A stretch of DNA of 64,000 nt from Candidatus Melainabacteria bacterium. GTDB lineage: Bacteria; Cyanobacteriota; Vampirovibrionia; 2-02-FULL-35-15. How positions within the stretch are numbered: position 1 is the stretch's first letter; each line of letters begins with the position of its first letter. This document shows, piece after piece, positions 35,628-44,977 of the stretch. Both the position numbers and the translations under genes were made by a program. The notes beneath the pieces are model-generated. The model did no database searches and was not told the DNA's origin. It saw nothing but the letters and a program-made list of their open reading frames with translations. Where the stretch lies: assembly GCA_023250195.1 (NCBI GenBank), contig JAHFBF010000003.1, forward strand, positions 1 through 64,000, given 5' to 3'.

Positions 35628-36884
35628 ATGAAAATTGCAGTAATTGGTGGTGGTGCAGCAGGGTTGATGGTTATTTCAACCTTGATTGAAAAAAAGATCA
35701 ATGCAGAGATTTATCTATTTGAAAAGAATGATGTCCTTGGTAAAAAGGTTTCAATTAGTGGTGGTGGAAGATGTAATGTGACTACCGGAATTACTGATAA
35801 GAAAGAATTACTCTTAAATTACATAAGAGGCAATAAATTTTTAATTCCAGCATTGTTAGCATTTTCTCCGGAAGAGGTAATGAATTGGTTTCAAGGGAAT
35901 GGAGTTCCTTTAAAGATTGAAAAGGATTTAAGGGTATTCCCAAAATCTGATATTGGCAATGATGTAGTAAATCTTTTTTATAAGATTTTTAAAAAGAGTT
36001 CAAGGGTTAAGCTTCATATTTTAGAAGCAGTGAAAGAACTAAGATTTTTTAATGAACAATTTACAATCGTGACAAATGAAAAGGAGTATGACTTTGATCT
36101 TGTCGTTATTACAAGTGGCGGCAATGCTTATAAACACACAGGTTCTACTGGTGATGGTTATGATTTTGCTAAAGCCTGTGGGCATACTATTACAAGTCTT
36201 GGACCTTCACTAAACAGTTTTGAAGCAGAAGAAGACTGGATTAAAAGATTGTCAGGTTTGAGCTTCCCAAATGCTAAATTAACTTTTACTTTAAACGGGG
36301 GTAAGAAAAAAGAAGTTGTGGGTCCAGTTCTATTTACTCACTTTGGAATTTCCGGACCAGCAGTCTTTGCACTATCTGCTCATTTGGCTTTTTCTGAGAT
36401 ATCAAAACTTTCTCCTATGAAGATAAAACTAAATCCTTCTGCAGTTGATCATTTTGATAGTTATGAAAGAAAGCTAATGGCTTTAATTTTAAACAATGGT
36501 GCCAGGCAAATCATTAACACGCTTTCTGAACTGTTACCAAAAAGCTTTGTTGAAGAATTGTTGACAATGGCTAATGTATCCAAAGATAAAAAATCTGCTG
36601 AAGTGTCAAAAAATGAAAGAAATAGAATCTGTAACTTATTGTCTTCTGGTATCGAGGTAACTTTAATATCCAGAAGAAAAGGAGATGAGTTTGTTACTGC
36701 AGGAGGAGTCTGTCTTTCTGAAGTAAATAATAAAACCATGCAGTCAAAATTAAACTTTAATCTTTATCTTGCCGGTGAGGTTTTAGATATAGATGGACTT
36801 ACAGGTGGATTTAATCTTCAGTCAGCGTGGGCGACTGGTAGATTAGCTGGGATTAATATAGCAAAAAGGATAGGGAGGAATTAA
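35628..36884 (+). CDS. BaiN/HI0933-type FAD-dependent oxidoreductase
   Basis: A 418-aa flavoprotein of the HI0933/YhiN/BaiN family. The dinucleotide-binding motif is VIGGGAAGLM at the very start, followed by the family signature LGKKVSISGGGRCNVT. GPVLFTHFGISGPAVF and a C-terminal LAGEVLDIDGLTGGFNLQSAWATGR complete the FAD site. All expected family blocks are present and length is normal. Members act as NAD(P)H-flavin reductases; the physiological substrate here is unknown. It faces the Pro/Thr-repeat surface protein, with a shared terminator between. Confidence 0.9.
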   Translation: MKIAVIGGGAAGLMVISTLIEKKINAEIYLFEKNDVLGKKVSISGGGRCNVTTGITDKKELLLNYIRGNKFLIPALLAFSPEEVMNWFQGNGVPLKIEKDLRVFPKSDIGNDVVNLFYKIFKKSSRVKLHILEAVKELRFFNEQFTIVTNEKEYDFDLVVITSGGNAYKHTGSTGDGYDFAKACGHTITSLGPSLNSFEAEEDWIKRLSGLSFPNAKLTFTLNGGKKKEVVGPVLFTHFGISGPAVFALSAHLAFSEISKLSPMKIKLNPSAVDHFDSYERKLMALILNNGARQIINTLSELLPKSFVEELLTMANVSKDKKSAEVSKNERNRICNLLSSGIEVTLISRRKGDEFVTAGGVCLSEVNNKTMQSKLNFNLYLAGEVLDIDGLTGGFNLQSAWATGRLAGINIAKRIGRN

Positions 36885-36915
36885 AAAGAAGGGTTTAATT
36901 ATATTGTGAGTAATA

Positions 36916-36945
36916 AAAAAGCCCCTGGTAAGGGGCTTTTTTATT
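36916..36945. terminator. bidirectional intrinsic terminator
   Basis: GCCCCT/AGGGGC forms a 6-bp GC stem (36921-36936) with AAAAAA on the left and TTTTTT on the right. It can therefore end transcripts from both the baiN-like gene and the surface protein on the other strand. Confidence 0.9.
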
Positions 36946-39438
36946 TTATGGTCCAGGAGGAGGAGTGCTTGGAGGAGGAGTGCTTGGAGGAGGAGTGCTT
37001 GGAGGAGGAGTGCTTGGAGGAGGAGTGCTTGGAGGAGGAGTGCTTGGAGGAGGAGTAGTTGGAGGCGGAGTAGTTGGAGGCGGAGTAGTTGGAGGCGGAG
37101 TCCCGGTTGGCGGAGTACCAGTTGGAGGAGTACCAGTTGGAGGAGTCCCGGTTGGCGGAGTACCAGTTGGAGGAGTACCAGTTGGAGGAGTCCCGGTTGG
37201 AGGAGTACCAGTTGGAGGAGTCCCGGTTGGAGGAGTACCAGTTGGAGGAGTACCAGTTGGAGGAGTACCAGTTGGAGGAGTCCCGGTTGGCGGAGTACCA
37301 GTTGGAGGAGTACCAGTTGGAGGAGTACCAGTTGGAGGAGTACCAGTTGGAGGAGTCCCGGTTGGAGGAGTACCAGTTGGAGGAGTCCCGGTTGGCGGAG
37401 TACCAGTTGGAGGAGTACCAGTTGGAGGAGGGGTAAAACCACCTGGAGGAGGAGTAAATGCTGTTCCACCACCCGTGGTAAATCCAGTTGGAGGAGGAAT
37501 AAATGTAGTTGCTGTTGGAATGATAAATCCTGGAGGGAGAGCAGCACCAACTATTGCAGCTGCACTTGCAGCTGCTTGTATTGCAGTTGTGAAAGTGTTA
37601 TTTCCACCCGGTGAGGAAGAAGTAAATTGAGTAGCAAAAGCTTGAATTGCAAGAGGATTAATTGGAGGAGGTGTACCTGCTGCGCCTGTACCTACAAAAT
37701 TCGCTAAAAATGCTGCACCATTTGTGGCAGCATTAAATGGTTGGAATGGTAAAGCTGTGCCATTGCCAGTTCCTGTTGTTGTTATAACAGCTGTTGCATT
37801 TGCAAGTTGTCCACCTGCTTGTGGGACAACTGAAGTTGCTGGAATCTGTCCTGCAAAAGCTAGTGGTATTACTGAAAGGGCAGGAGAAAAAAAAGCACCA
37901 GCTAATCCTGCTGCTGAAGCAGGAGCTTGTACTATATTTACTGTTGCAAGAGCAGGAGGAAGGAAAGCCCCCTGTTGAGCTGAGATATTTCCAGTTAAGC
38001 CTCCAGCTTGAGCACCAGTAGCAAGTGCACCACCTCCTATAATGACATTGCCTGATAACAGTGGTGGCAGAGCAGTTAAATTTAAAACACTGCCTGGTGG
38101 AGTTGTAGCAGTGTTTCCACGGTTTACAAATTCAGCAAATGTTGTTTCATTAATGTCCAAGACACCATTTGTTATTGTTCCACAATCAAATGGTAGACCA
38201 GCGATTCCAGTAATTGCGTCAATAGTTTCTTGAAGATCCGCTATTGAAATACCAGGTTGGCCTGTTATTGTCACTAGATTTAGATTAGCCACTGTGAACG
38301 GATCTACTAATTGAAGGGTTGCAAATTCTACAGGGTTAGCAAGGTCAACAATAGAAGTACCAATGGCTATAGCATTTCCTACAGTAGCATCGAGAACTAC
38401 ATTGGCAGCTATAGTTGCATCTGGTATAACCGTGTCAAGAACAGTTCCAGTAGCTGCTCCAATTGCGTCTGCTGCTGCTCTTGCTGCATCTTGTGCTGCT
38501 TGAGTTGCAGCTGCTAATGAGTCCGGGTCTGCTGCTATAATTGGTGGTCCAATTAAACCTGCAATATTTCCTTCAAGTCCTGTAAAATTGAAAACACTAG
38601 CAAGATTTCCACTTGTTGCATCTAGAGCTTGTTGGAGTGTTTGTGTTGTAGCAAGAACTGCAGCATCTGATATTGGACCTATTTCTATACTACTATTATT
38701 GTTTGCATCGAATGGAAAAACTCCTGATACAGTACCAAGTAATGGATTGGTTGTTACGATAACAGCAGCGTTAATATTTCCCCCTATTCCTGAAATATCA
38801 AGAGCAGTTAGTTCAATATAAGGGTTAGCAGTTACTGTACCATCTGCTTGTATTGTAATTGTAACTTGTGTAGAAGAAGCTCCTAATGCTGCACCTGTAA
38901 GTGGGTCAATGACGTAAGCTGTAATTAATAAATTTGGGTCAGTAACAGTGTCATCTGCTGCTCCAGTAACAGTTTCATATCTGATCCTTGATTTTATTTT
39001 ATCAGCAGTATCGCCTGAAACAGGAACTTTATAACTAGCAACAACTAAAGTCGGAGGATTATATTGAAACTGACCAGTTATCTTTTTCTTTCCTTTAGTA
39101 GCAGTAATAAGGTATTTTCCTTTTGGAATAAGATTTGCAGGTCCAAGTCTTGCTAAATCAATTTCAAGTTTTCCATCTTCAACTGTTCCTTCAATGTTTA
39201 TGGAACTGCCCTTTTTTAACGTTTTCTTTGATGGCTTGATTGTTACAGTAGTATCTACAGAAGAGTCTAGAATTCTTAATATATTGTTATCCGGGTTTAA
39301 AACACTTCCATTAATTTCTGAATTTTCCAGCTTAAGTCCTACCGGGCCCCTTTTAGCAGCATGTACCGGTAGTACAATTTGCCCTAATAGCAATACTGTA
39401 AATAAAATTGAAAAGATTCTGGTTAATTGCTTGCTCAT
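36946..39438 (-). CDS. secreted surface protein with Pro/Thr tandem repeats
   Basis: An 830-aa exported protein. The signal peptide is SILFTVLLLGQIVLPVHAA. The N-terminal ~250 residues look beta-rich (TVTIKPSKKTLKKGSSINIEG, KGKYLITATKGKKKITGQF). The middle is Ala/Thr/Ile-rich (GNAIAIGTSIVDLANP and similar). The C-terminal ~160 residues are tandem 5-residue repeats: about 22 of the type GTPPT, three TTPPP and six STPPP, ending at the stop. There is no LPxTG or other anchor. The Pro-rich tail probably spans or binds the wall. A clear ribosome site (AGGAG) sits upstream, and an intrinsic terminator follows. Low-complexity repeats make copy number likely to vary. Confidence 0.8.
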   Translation of the reverse strand: MSKQLTRIFSILFTVLLLGQIVLPVHAAKRGPVGLKLENSEINGSVLNPDNNILRILDSSVDTTVTIKPSKKTLKKGSSINIEGTVEDGKLEIDLARLGPANLIPKGKYLITATKGKKKITGQFQYNPPTLVVASYKVPVSGDTADKIKSRIRYETVTGAADDTVTDPNLLITAYVIDPLTGAALGASSTQVTITIQADGTVTANPYIELTALDISGIGGNINAAVIVTTNPLLGTVSGVFPFDANNNSSIEIGPISDAAVLATTQTLQQALDATSGNLASVFNFTGLEGNIAGLIGPPIIAADPDSLAAATQAAQDAARAAADAIGAATGTVLDTVIPDATIAANVVLDATVGNAIAIGTSIVDLANPVEFATLQLVDPFTVANLNLVTITGQPGISIADLQETIDAITGIAGLPFDCGTITNGVLDINETTFAEFVNRGNTATTPPGSVLNLTALPPLLSGNVIIGGGALATGAQAGGLTGNISAQQGAFLPPALATVNIVQAPASAAGLAGAFFSPALSVIPLAFAGQIPATSVVPQAGGQLANATAVITTTGTGNGTALPFQPFNAATNGAAFLANFVGTGAAGTPPPINPLAIQAFATQFTSSSPGGNNTFTTAIQAAASAAAIVGAALPPGFIIPTATTFIPPPTGFTTGGGTAFTPPPGGFTPPPTGTPPTGTPPTGTPPTGTPPTGTPPTGTPPTGTPPTGTPPTGTPPTGTPPTGTPPTGTPPTGTPPTGTPPTGTPPTGTPPTGTPPTGTPPTGTPPTGTPPTGTPPTGTPPPTTPPPTTPPPTTPPPSTPPPSTPPPSTPPPSTPPPSTPPPSTPPPGP
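36956..37432. repeat. 15-bp coding minisatellite
   Basis: Tandem 15-bp units inside the surface-protein gene. On the plus strand there are six copies of GGAGGAGGAGTGCTT, three of GGAGGCGGAGTAGTT, then about 22 of GGAGGAGTACCAGTT with CCC/ACC and GGC/GGA variants. The unit is a multiple of three, so gain or loss keeps the frame. The large ORFs in other frames here are artefacts of the repeat. Confidence 0.93.
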
Positions 39439-39752
39439 GTCTAAATTCTCCTGCCTTTTTTTTAAATTACATTAATCCACGTAGTCTTTAAATACCCACC
39501 TCTAGGATTTATGGACTATGGGTTGCCCTGAAAATGGTTAATTTTTTTCGAGGGGTTTTTTATGCTGAAAAAGTTGGATTTTAAGTGGCAGCTATATTAG
39601 GAAAGATTTATAATAATTTATTTTTTTTATGAATATCCCTAATCAGGGGGTTACCTAACTAAATTTATTATTTGAAGTAAATGAAATTTATAACAGATTT
39701 AGTTTGTCGAAAAAATAAAAAGGAAGTGTAATATAGTAACCCTCCAAAGGAA
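39439..39752. other. intergenic leader of the surface-protein gene
   Basis: About 310 nt that must contain the promoter and 5' leader of the minus-strand surface protein. A run CGAGGGGTTTTTTATG occurs near 39550, but no conserved riboswitch or clear promoter pair is recognised. Confidence 0.35.
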
Positions 39753-39878
39753 CATCATTGCGAGGAGCAAGAGCGATGAAGCAATCTCACCAACAAATTA
39801 CATAAATGATAGCTAGATTGCCACTCCTCACGGAGTTTACCCTGAGCGCAGCGAATGGGTTCGGCTTGCAATGACGTG
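39753..39878. repeat. partial MITE-like repeat, copy 3
   Basis: About 126 bp matching the left half of the copy at 32179 (CATTGCGAGGAGCAA, ATAAATGATAGCTAGATTGC, CCTGAGCGCAGCGAATGG) and ending CAATGACGTGTTA. The central hairpin module is missing. It therefore looks like an internally deleted derivative, or a simpler ancestor, of the longer copies. Confidence 0.7.
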
Positions 39879-39945
39879 TTACAAAATATTATTGTTTAGC
39901 ATATATTATGGTTTACTTACTATTAAAGGTGGATATTGAGTCTAA

Positions 39946-41484
39946 ATGAATTCCCTGCTTAATAGATTACCCTGGTTAATTATTTTCTTTGGTGCTTTTC
40001 TAAGACTGCACCAGTATTTTTTCAACAGATCTCTTTGGTTAGATGAAGCGTTTATTTCTCTGAATATACTTAACAGGCCTTACCTTAAGCTTCTTGAAGC
40101 ACTGGACTTTAATCAAGGAGGACCCGTCGGGTTTTTAATACTGACAAAATCTTTTGTTCAGTTATTTGGAAATAGTGATTACATCTTAAGACTGTATCCA
40201 ATTTTATGCGGACTGATTTCTCTTATTCTTTTTTATAAGTTTGTGAAAAATAGACTTGAGCCAAAAGTTGCCCTGATTGCACTTTTTCTTTTTGCGATTT
40301 GTGATCCATTGGTTTTTTATTCTTCGGAAGTAAAACAATATTCCGGTGATGTGGTCATGACTATGGCTTTATATCTTTTAGCAGTTTATATGGAACAAAA
40401 TACTTTAACTCTAAAAAAAACATTATTTGCTGCAGTTATTGGAGCTGTTGCAATTTGGTTTTCTCACCCAGCGATATTTGTCTTATTGGGAATCGGATTT
40501 ACTATTACTATAAGTTTTATAAGCCAGAAACTCTGGGAGAAGGTTGGCAGAATGTTTGTTTGCTGGGTGTTCTGGATTGCCAGTTTAATAACTTTGTATT
40601 ATGCAAACCTGAGTAAATTAAATGCAAATGCCATTGAATATTTTGGAGTTGATAGTTTTATGCAGATTCTTCCTACTCCTGAATGGATATATTCCAGGTT
40701 TGGAGATGTCTTTTACCTTATGAAGCTATCACAATACCGCCTGCCGCAGATATTGTTTGTAATTGGTGTGATTTGTATGGGATTAAAAAAAAGACATTTG
40801 TTCTATATGCTTTCTTCTCCGATTCTTTTTACTTTAATAGCTTCTTCTTTTCATAAATATCCGTTTGTTGGCAGGTTGTTATTATTTCTTGTGCCGCTTT
40901 ATCTGATTTTAATTGCGGAAGGAGCTGGTTACTGTATTAATTTTGTTAATCGCTTCTCTCCTTTTTTACAGATTATAGTCATTGGATTTTTGATTTTTAG
41001 TCCTTTGCAGTATGCAGTAAATTGTTTAGTAACTCCAAGAACAGTTCAGGAAATAAAAGAAGTTTTAGCTTTTATAAAAGAGAGAAGAAAACCAGGTGAT
41101 GTAATCTATGTTTATCACTCTGCACAATATGCCTTTAAATATTATGCAAAGAAATTTGGATTTAATGATGACTTTCTTATAGAATATTCAGAACATTCTT
41201 CAGATCCTTCAGCATTGGACCGTTATGAAAAGCCTGGATATAACACAATAGTTTTAGGGATTACTTCTCCTGAGAATAAAGTTAGATATATAGATCAATT
41301 AAACAAACTTCGTGGCAACAGCAGGGTTTGGATTTTATTTTCTCATGTATGGGAAGATGAAGGAAGTCTTATATTAAAACACCTGGATAAAATTGGGATA
41401 AGAAGACACTTAATTAAAAACCCCGGATATTTTAATGGCTCGGCAGCTTATCTATATGATTTAAGTTCAACTGCTAATCCGTAG
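39946..41484 (+). CDS. GT-C type membrane glycosyltransferase (GT39/ArnT-like)
   Basis: A 512-aa polytopic protein with about ten to eleven membrane helices. The first loop carries the acidic catalytic-type motif SLWLDEAFISLN (as in GT-C enzymes, where Asp-Glu follows the first helix). RLYPILCGLISL and VFYSSEVKQYSGDV match the dolichyl/undecaprenyl-phosphate mannosyltransferase superfamily. The last ~140 residues are a soluble domain (KPGDVIYVYHSAQYAFKYYA). It likely adds a sugar from a lipid-linked donor to an envelope glycan or protein. Neighbouring surface proteins are possible acceptors, by inference only. Confidence 0.75.
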   Translation: MNSLLNRLPWLIIFFGAFLRLHQYFFNRSLWLDEAFISLNILNRPYLKLLEALDFNQGGPVGFLILTKSFVQLFGNSDYILRLYPILCGLISLILFYKFVKNRLEPKVALIALFLFAICDPLVFYSSEVKQYSGDVVMTMALYLLAVYMEQNTLTLKKTLFAAVIGAVAIWFSHPAIFVLLGIGFTITISFISQKLWEKVGRMFVCWVFWIASLITLYYANLSKLNANAIEYFGVDSFMQILPTPEWIYSRFGDVFYLMKLSQYRLPQILFVIGVICMGLKKRHLFYMLSSPILFTLIASSFHKYPFVGRLLLFLVPLYLILIAEGAGYCINFVNRFSPFLQIIVIGFLIFSPLQYAVNCLVTPRTVQEIKEVLAFIKERRKPGDVIYVYHSAQYAFKYYAKKFGFNDDFLIEYSEHSSDPSALDRYEKPGYNTIVLGITSPENKVRYIDQLNKLRGNSRVWILFSHVWEDEGSLILKHLDKIGIRRHLIKNPGYFNGSAAYLYDLSSTANP

Positions 41485-41539
41485 AAATTAGATTCCAATA
41501 AAGCTTACAATTTACGTGGTGTCAGATTGAGGAAAGAAA

Positions 41540-43189
41540 TTAATCAACAGGTACACCAGCCATTGCTGCTGAATCTCTGTCCATATAAACTTCTATCTCT
41601 GTCATTCCTTCAGTATTCATGGTTGTCTCACTGTGCATGTTATCTCTGTAGCCAACCATTCCATCTCCATCTTCATCAAGATTAATAATCATTCCATTTT
41701 GAGGCTCTATAAAAATTATTCCACCACTAGTAGTATGAACATCTGTTACAGCATGCCCATCCATACCATTATTCATCCATATGGCAGTGAAAGTCGTATC
41801 GAAGCCCTGATCCATAAGATCCATTCCAAGTCCTTCAGCAAAATCATCACAATCATAAGTGCTCGCCATGTATGTCATCCCTGGTACAGTACTCATACCA
41901 ACTGCATCTTGGAGCATACTGACAAAACTGCTGCTTGTACCACCGGAGCTGGTTACTGTAGTCCCACCCCCAGAAGTATTTCCACCTGAAGTTGTTACTG
42001 TACTTCCACTACCTGAAGAACTTGTCGCTCCACCAGAAGAACCTAAAGGACCCTTACAACTACCATCAAAATCTAAATCTACAAAAACATCAAAGAAAGA
42101 ATTAACAAATGTCATATCCTGTGGATTAACAAAGAAAGACAGACCCAGCTGATTATTTCCCTGTGGGTTGAAAGGGAAATTATTTAATGGAAATATAAGA
42201 CTCATGTCTCCAATAATTTGAACTATGCTGCGAGGTCCGGTTTCAGCTCCATTTGCTGCAGGACCAAGTTCAAAAGTACCACCAGGAAAACCAGATGGAG
42301 GAGTAAGAGTAATATCAAAGTCATCACAATTAAAATCACTAAACCCCATTAAAATAGCCTGAGAATTATTAAATGGGAAAAAGCCAGTTTCAATTATAGT
42401 CATTGAAGGGGTTGATCCAGTACCAAAATTAATTACACTTAGTTTTTGAATAGTAGTACGATTAAGTATTATTGGTGAACTTGAAATTGCGACTCCTGCA
42501 GTTGTTTTATCGTTAGGGCCTCCTTTTTTAGGTCCAAGACAACCAATTACTACATTACCATCTTCTCTACATGATTTAATTGTTTTTCTTGCGCATTCTT
42601 CAATAGGAAAAGTTAAGCTACTATCTTCACAGCATAAGAATAAGTCACATGCATCTCCAATACCATCACCATCTACATCTTTTTGTTCCGGGTTATTTAC
42701 CAGAGGACAATTATCTTTTTTCCCTGCTATACCATCACTGTCAGAATCACTATCACAAACATCAGGGATTCCATTTCCATTTTCATCCAGAGCAGTTAAT
42801 TCCTTTAAATCATTTATTGTATTTTGAAATTGATCTACTAATTCACCTGGAACACAATTTCTTTTTTTTGACTCATTACAAGCTCTGTTTTTAATTGCAG
42901 TTACTACACGATCTAATTTAGAAAAAACAACTTTAAGTCTTGAAACACATGACTGACCTTCTTGAGAAACTGCATCATTCAATTGTTTTACAGCAGAATT
43001 AATTATTCTTGAAAGACTTCTTGTACTGCTTGAGGATGAAAGCTCTGATTGAATATCATTAAGTGAAGAAACATTATCCGATATAGCACTAATATCATCT
43101 TCATTAAGTGCAGAGACGGCCATAACCGTAATAAGAGCAAATACTAAAATTAGAATTAGAGTTTTGATAGTTGTCTTCATGTGTTTCAC
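41540..43189 (-). CDS. exported protein with thrombospondin type 3-like calcium repeats
   Basis: A 549-aa secreted protein. The signal peptide is TIKTLILILVFALITVMAVSA. A helical region (residues 25-130) is followed by TSP3-like calcium loops (DENGNGIPDVCDSDSDSDG, KDVDGDGIGDACD). Next is a beta-rich domain with disulfides (DFNCDDFDITLTPPSGF), a Ser/Gly/Thr linker (about residues 380-420) and a C-terminal ~130-residue domain with an acidic loop (LDEDGDGMVGYRD). The last domain, with YDCDDFAEGLGMDLM and ending near IFIEPQNG, may be a papain-like or transglutaminase-like fold, but catalytic residues are not certain. Function unknown; a calcium-stabilised surface protein is the best description. 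Confidence 0.75.
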   Translation of the reverse strand: MKHMKTTIKTLILILVFALITVMAVSALNEDDISAISDNVSSLNDIQSELSSSSSTRSLSRIINSAVKQLNDAVSQEGQSCVSRLKVVFSKLDRVVTAIKNRACNESKKRNCVPGELVDQFQNTINDLKELTALDENGNGIPDVCDSDSDSDGIAGKKDNCPLVNNPEQKDVDGDGIGDACDLFLCCEDSSLTFPIEECARKTIKSCREDGNVVIGCLGPKKGGPNDKTTAGVAISSSPIILNRTTIQKLSVINFGTGSTPSMTIIETGFFPFNNSQAILMGFSDFNCDDFDITLTPPSGFPGGTFELGPAANGAETGPRSIVQIIGDMSLIFPLNNFPFNPQGNNQLGLSFFVNPQDMTFVNSFFDVFVDLDFDGSCKGPLGSSGGATSSSGSGSTVTTSGGNTSGGGTTVTSSGGTSSSFVSMLQDAVGMSTVPGMTYMASTYDCDDFAEGLGMDLMDQGFDTTFTAIWMNNGMDGHAVTDVHTTSGGIIFIEPQNGMIINLDEDGDGMVGYRDNMHSETTMNTEGMTEIEVYMDRDSAAMAGVPVD

Positions 43190-43269
43190 CTTAGCTTTTT
43201 CCTGTAACCAATATTTCTACTTTAGATTACCTTAGTTTTGCAAATCGGGGATATTTTGTAACATAAAAT

Positions 43270-43304
43270 AAAAAGTCTTGTATTTATGCGAAAGTGGCTT
43301 GACT
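43270..43304 (+). repeat. dispersed ~35-bp element, copy 1
   Basis: AAAAGTCTTGTATTTATGCG followed by AAAGTGGCTTGACT, upstream of dps. Consensus of the four copies: AAAAGYCTTRTATTT, variable 5 nt, GAAAGTGGCTTGAT. The flanks AAGYC and GGCTT can pair. Its TTGACT could serve as a -35 box for dps with TACAAA 17 nt later. Confidence 0.6.
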
Positions 43305-43352
43305 AAGGAATAGTTTATAATTACAAATGTAAAAAACAAGGGAGAATACCAG

Positions 43353-43841
43353 ATGAAAATGAAAGCACTACCACAGATTGATATTGGAATTAACGAAAAA
43401 GAAAGAAAAGAAATATCAGAGGGTTTATCAAAATTGCTTGCTGATACTTATACTCTTTATTTAAAAACTCACAACTTTCATTGGAACGTTACTGGACCTA
43501 TGTTTAATACTCTACACCTTATGTTTGAACAAGAATACAACGAGTTTGCATTGGCAGTTGATTTAATTGCAGAGAGAATCAGAGCTTTAGGTTTTCCTGC
43601 ACCTGGAACCTATGGAGAATTTTCAAAGTTATCATCGATACTTGAAAATCCTGGTATTGTTCCATCTGCTGAAGAGATGATAAAACTACTAGTTGAAGGG
43701 AATGAATCTGTTGTCAAAACAGCCAGAGCAATTTTCCCAACTGCAGAAAGAGCAAATGATGAATCAACCTGTGACTTACTTACTCAAAGAATGCAGGTTC
43801 ACGAGAAAACAGCTTGGATGTTGAGAAGCATGATTTCATGA
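43353..43841 (+). CDS. dps: Dps family ferritin-like DNA-protecting protein
   Basis: A 162-aa miniferritin. The ferroxidase-site residues are in [29 protein letters not shown] (quoted in part: [13 protein letters not shown] and [11 protein letters not shown]), with His, Asp/Glu at the expected spacing. [19 protein letters not shown] and the final helix ([15 protein letters not shown]) complete the four-helix bundle. Dps forms dodecamers that oxidise and store iron and shield DNA from peroxide. A strong ribosome site (AAGGGAG) fixes the start. It is bracketed by two copies of the dispersed 35-bp element, 576 bp apart in the same orientation. Confidence 0.92.
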   Translation: MKMKALPQIDIGINEKERKEISEGLSKLLADTYTLYLKTHNFHWNVTGPMFNTLHLMFEQEYNEFALAVDLIAERIRALGFPAPGTYGEFSKLSSILENPGIVPSAEEMIKLLVEGNESVVKTARAIFPTAERANDESTCDLLTQRMQVHEKTAWMLRSMIS

Positions 43842-43845
43842 AAAT

Positions 43846-43882
43846 AAAAAAAGCCTTATATTTTTAAGAAAGTGGCTTGATT
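43846..43882 (+). repeat. dispersed ~35-bp element, copy 2
   Basis: AAAAAAGCCTTATATTTTTA then AGAAAGTGGCTTGATT, beginning 5 nt after the dps stop. Similarity to copy 4 (54601) continues for about 30 nt further (..ACAG.RTC.RATT..GTTTATC). Confidence 0.65.
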
Positions 43883-43916
43883 GCACAGAATCGAATTAGG
43901 TTTATCTTAGCTGTAT

Positions 43917-44882
43917 TTAAGGTTCACCACTCATAATACTTAAAGTTGGTATAACCTCAATTGAAAAGGTTATGTTTTCTTTTGTTCTGTCTTTTAAGAG
44001 ATTTTCTATGAGCATTACTTGATACGGAGTAATTGATTGACCATCTCCTCTAATAACAGCCGTCACTTCTATTGGTTTTAAGAACTTTGTTACCCTTACT
44101 TCAACAATTTCAATTCGTTTAAATGTTTTAGTCTCTTTTTTCAAAACCTGCTTTACTTCTCTTTTAAGTTTTGACTCTTTATATAAATCAACTAATGAAA
44201 AGCTCAAAGGCACAACAATTAAAGCAGTTATAAATGCTGTTGAAACAAACCATTTCCATGTCTGAACAAATCTATGATAACCCAAAATAAAGAATGTTAT
44301 ACAACTTGCAAGGAGAATACCATTTAAGTTTGTGATAAATAATAAAGCTGAACCAATTGTTGAATTAATATCATGATGAGCAATTTCATACCCTACTACA
44401 CAAAGAGGTGGCATTAATGCTACTGCAATAGCAACTCCACCAATAGTCTGTGCAAGTTTTTCCTGCGATCTTACATAAGCTCCTGTAGCTCCTGCAAAGA
44501 TTGCAACACCTAAATCTAATAGATTGGGTTTTGTTCTGGCAATTATTTCTGCTGTTGGTTCAGGGCTATTTATGACTAAAGAAAGAAGTGCTGAAATTAA
44601 AATTGATGTGATTATTCCTACTGTAATTGTTATTACGGCATCCTTAAGGTTTTCAAGATCACCAGTCAGCCCTTCTATTGAAATGGCAAGTAAAGGTTGC
44701 ATTAGTGGAGCAATAATCATTGCACCAATTACGACAGAAGCGTTGTTTAAATGCAATCCAAGTGTTGCTATTAAACAAGAAAAAATTGTAAGAAGTATAA
44801 ATGGTAGTTTGAGCTTTGCTTCTTCATTTATTTCACTTAGTAAAGTAGCTAAGTTTCTTGTTTTTAAATCAAATACTTTCAT
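43917..44882 (-). CDS. DUF389 family membrane protein
   Basis: A 321-aa integral membrane protein of the DUF389 (TIGR00341) family. The signature NNASVVIGAMIIAPLMQPLLAISI is in helices 1-2, followed by four to five more helices (NLLDLGVAIFAGATGAYV, IGGVAIAVALMPPLCVVGYE). The C-terminal ~90 residues are soluble (KRIEIVEVRVTKFLKPIEV). Biochemical function is unknown for the family. It is divergent from the ArsB/NhaD-type transporter with 95 nt between starts, so they may share regulation. Confidence 0.85.
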   Translation of the reverse strand: MKVFDLKTRNLATLLSEINEEAKLKLPFILLTIFSCLIATLGLHLNNASVVIGAMIIAPLMQPLLAISIEGLTGDLENLKDAVITITVGIITSILISALLSLVINSPEPTAEIIARTKPNLLDLGVAIFAGATGAYVRSQEKLAQTIGGVAIAVALMPPLCVVGYEIAHHDINSTIGSALLFITNLNGILLASCITFFILGYHRFVQTWKWFVSTAFITALIVVPLSFSLVDLYKESKLKREVKQVLKKETKTFKRIEIVEVRVTKFLKPIEVTAVIRGDGQSITPYQVMLIENLLKDRTKENITFSIEVIPTLSIMSGEP

Positions 44883-44977
44883 TTTTAAACCTTACATCAT
44901 TTTATCCAACTTGTTTAGTTTAGATATAACTTGTTTAAATTCCCCAATAACAATACTTTAGTGTACAGTAATTACTT

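Noticed and set aside
36956-37432. CRISPR-like regular repeat
   Set aside because: Units are contiguous 15-bp coding repeats without spacers and no cas genes are present.
36965-37630. Long Gly/Val and Glu/Leu repeat ORFs on the plus strand and the Leu-rich one on the minus strand
   Set aside because: They are alternative-frame readings of the 15-bp minisatellite in the surface-protein gene.
43299-43321. TTGACT plus TATAAT as a dps promoter
   Set aside because: The spacing is only 11 nt, too short for a sigma-70 promoter. TACAAA 17 nt after TTGACT is a better but weak -10.
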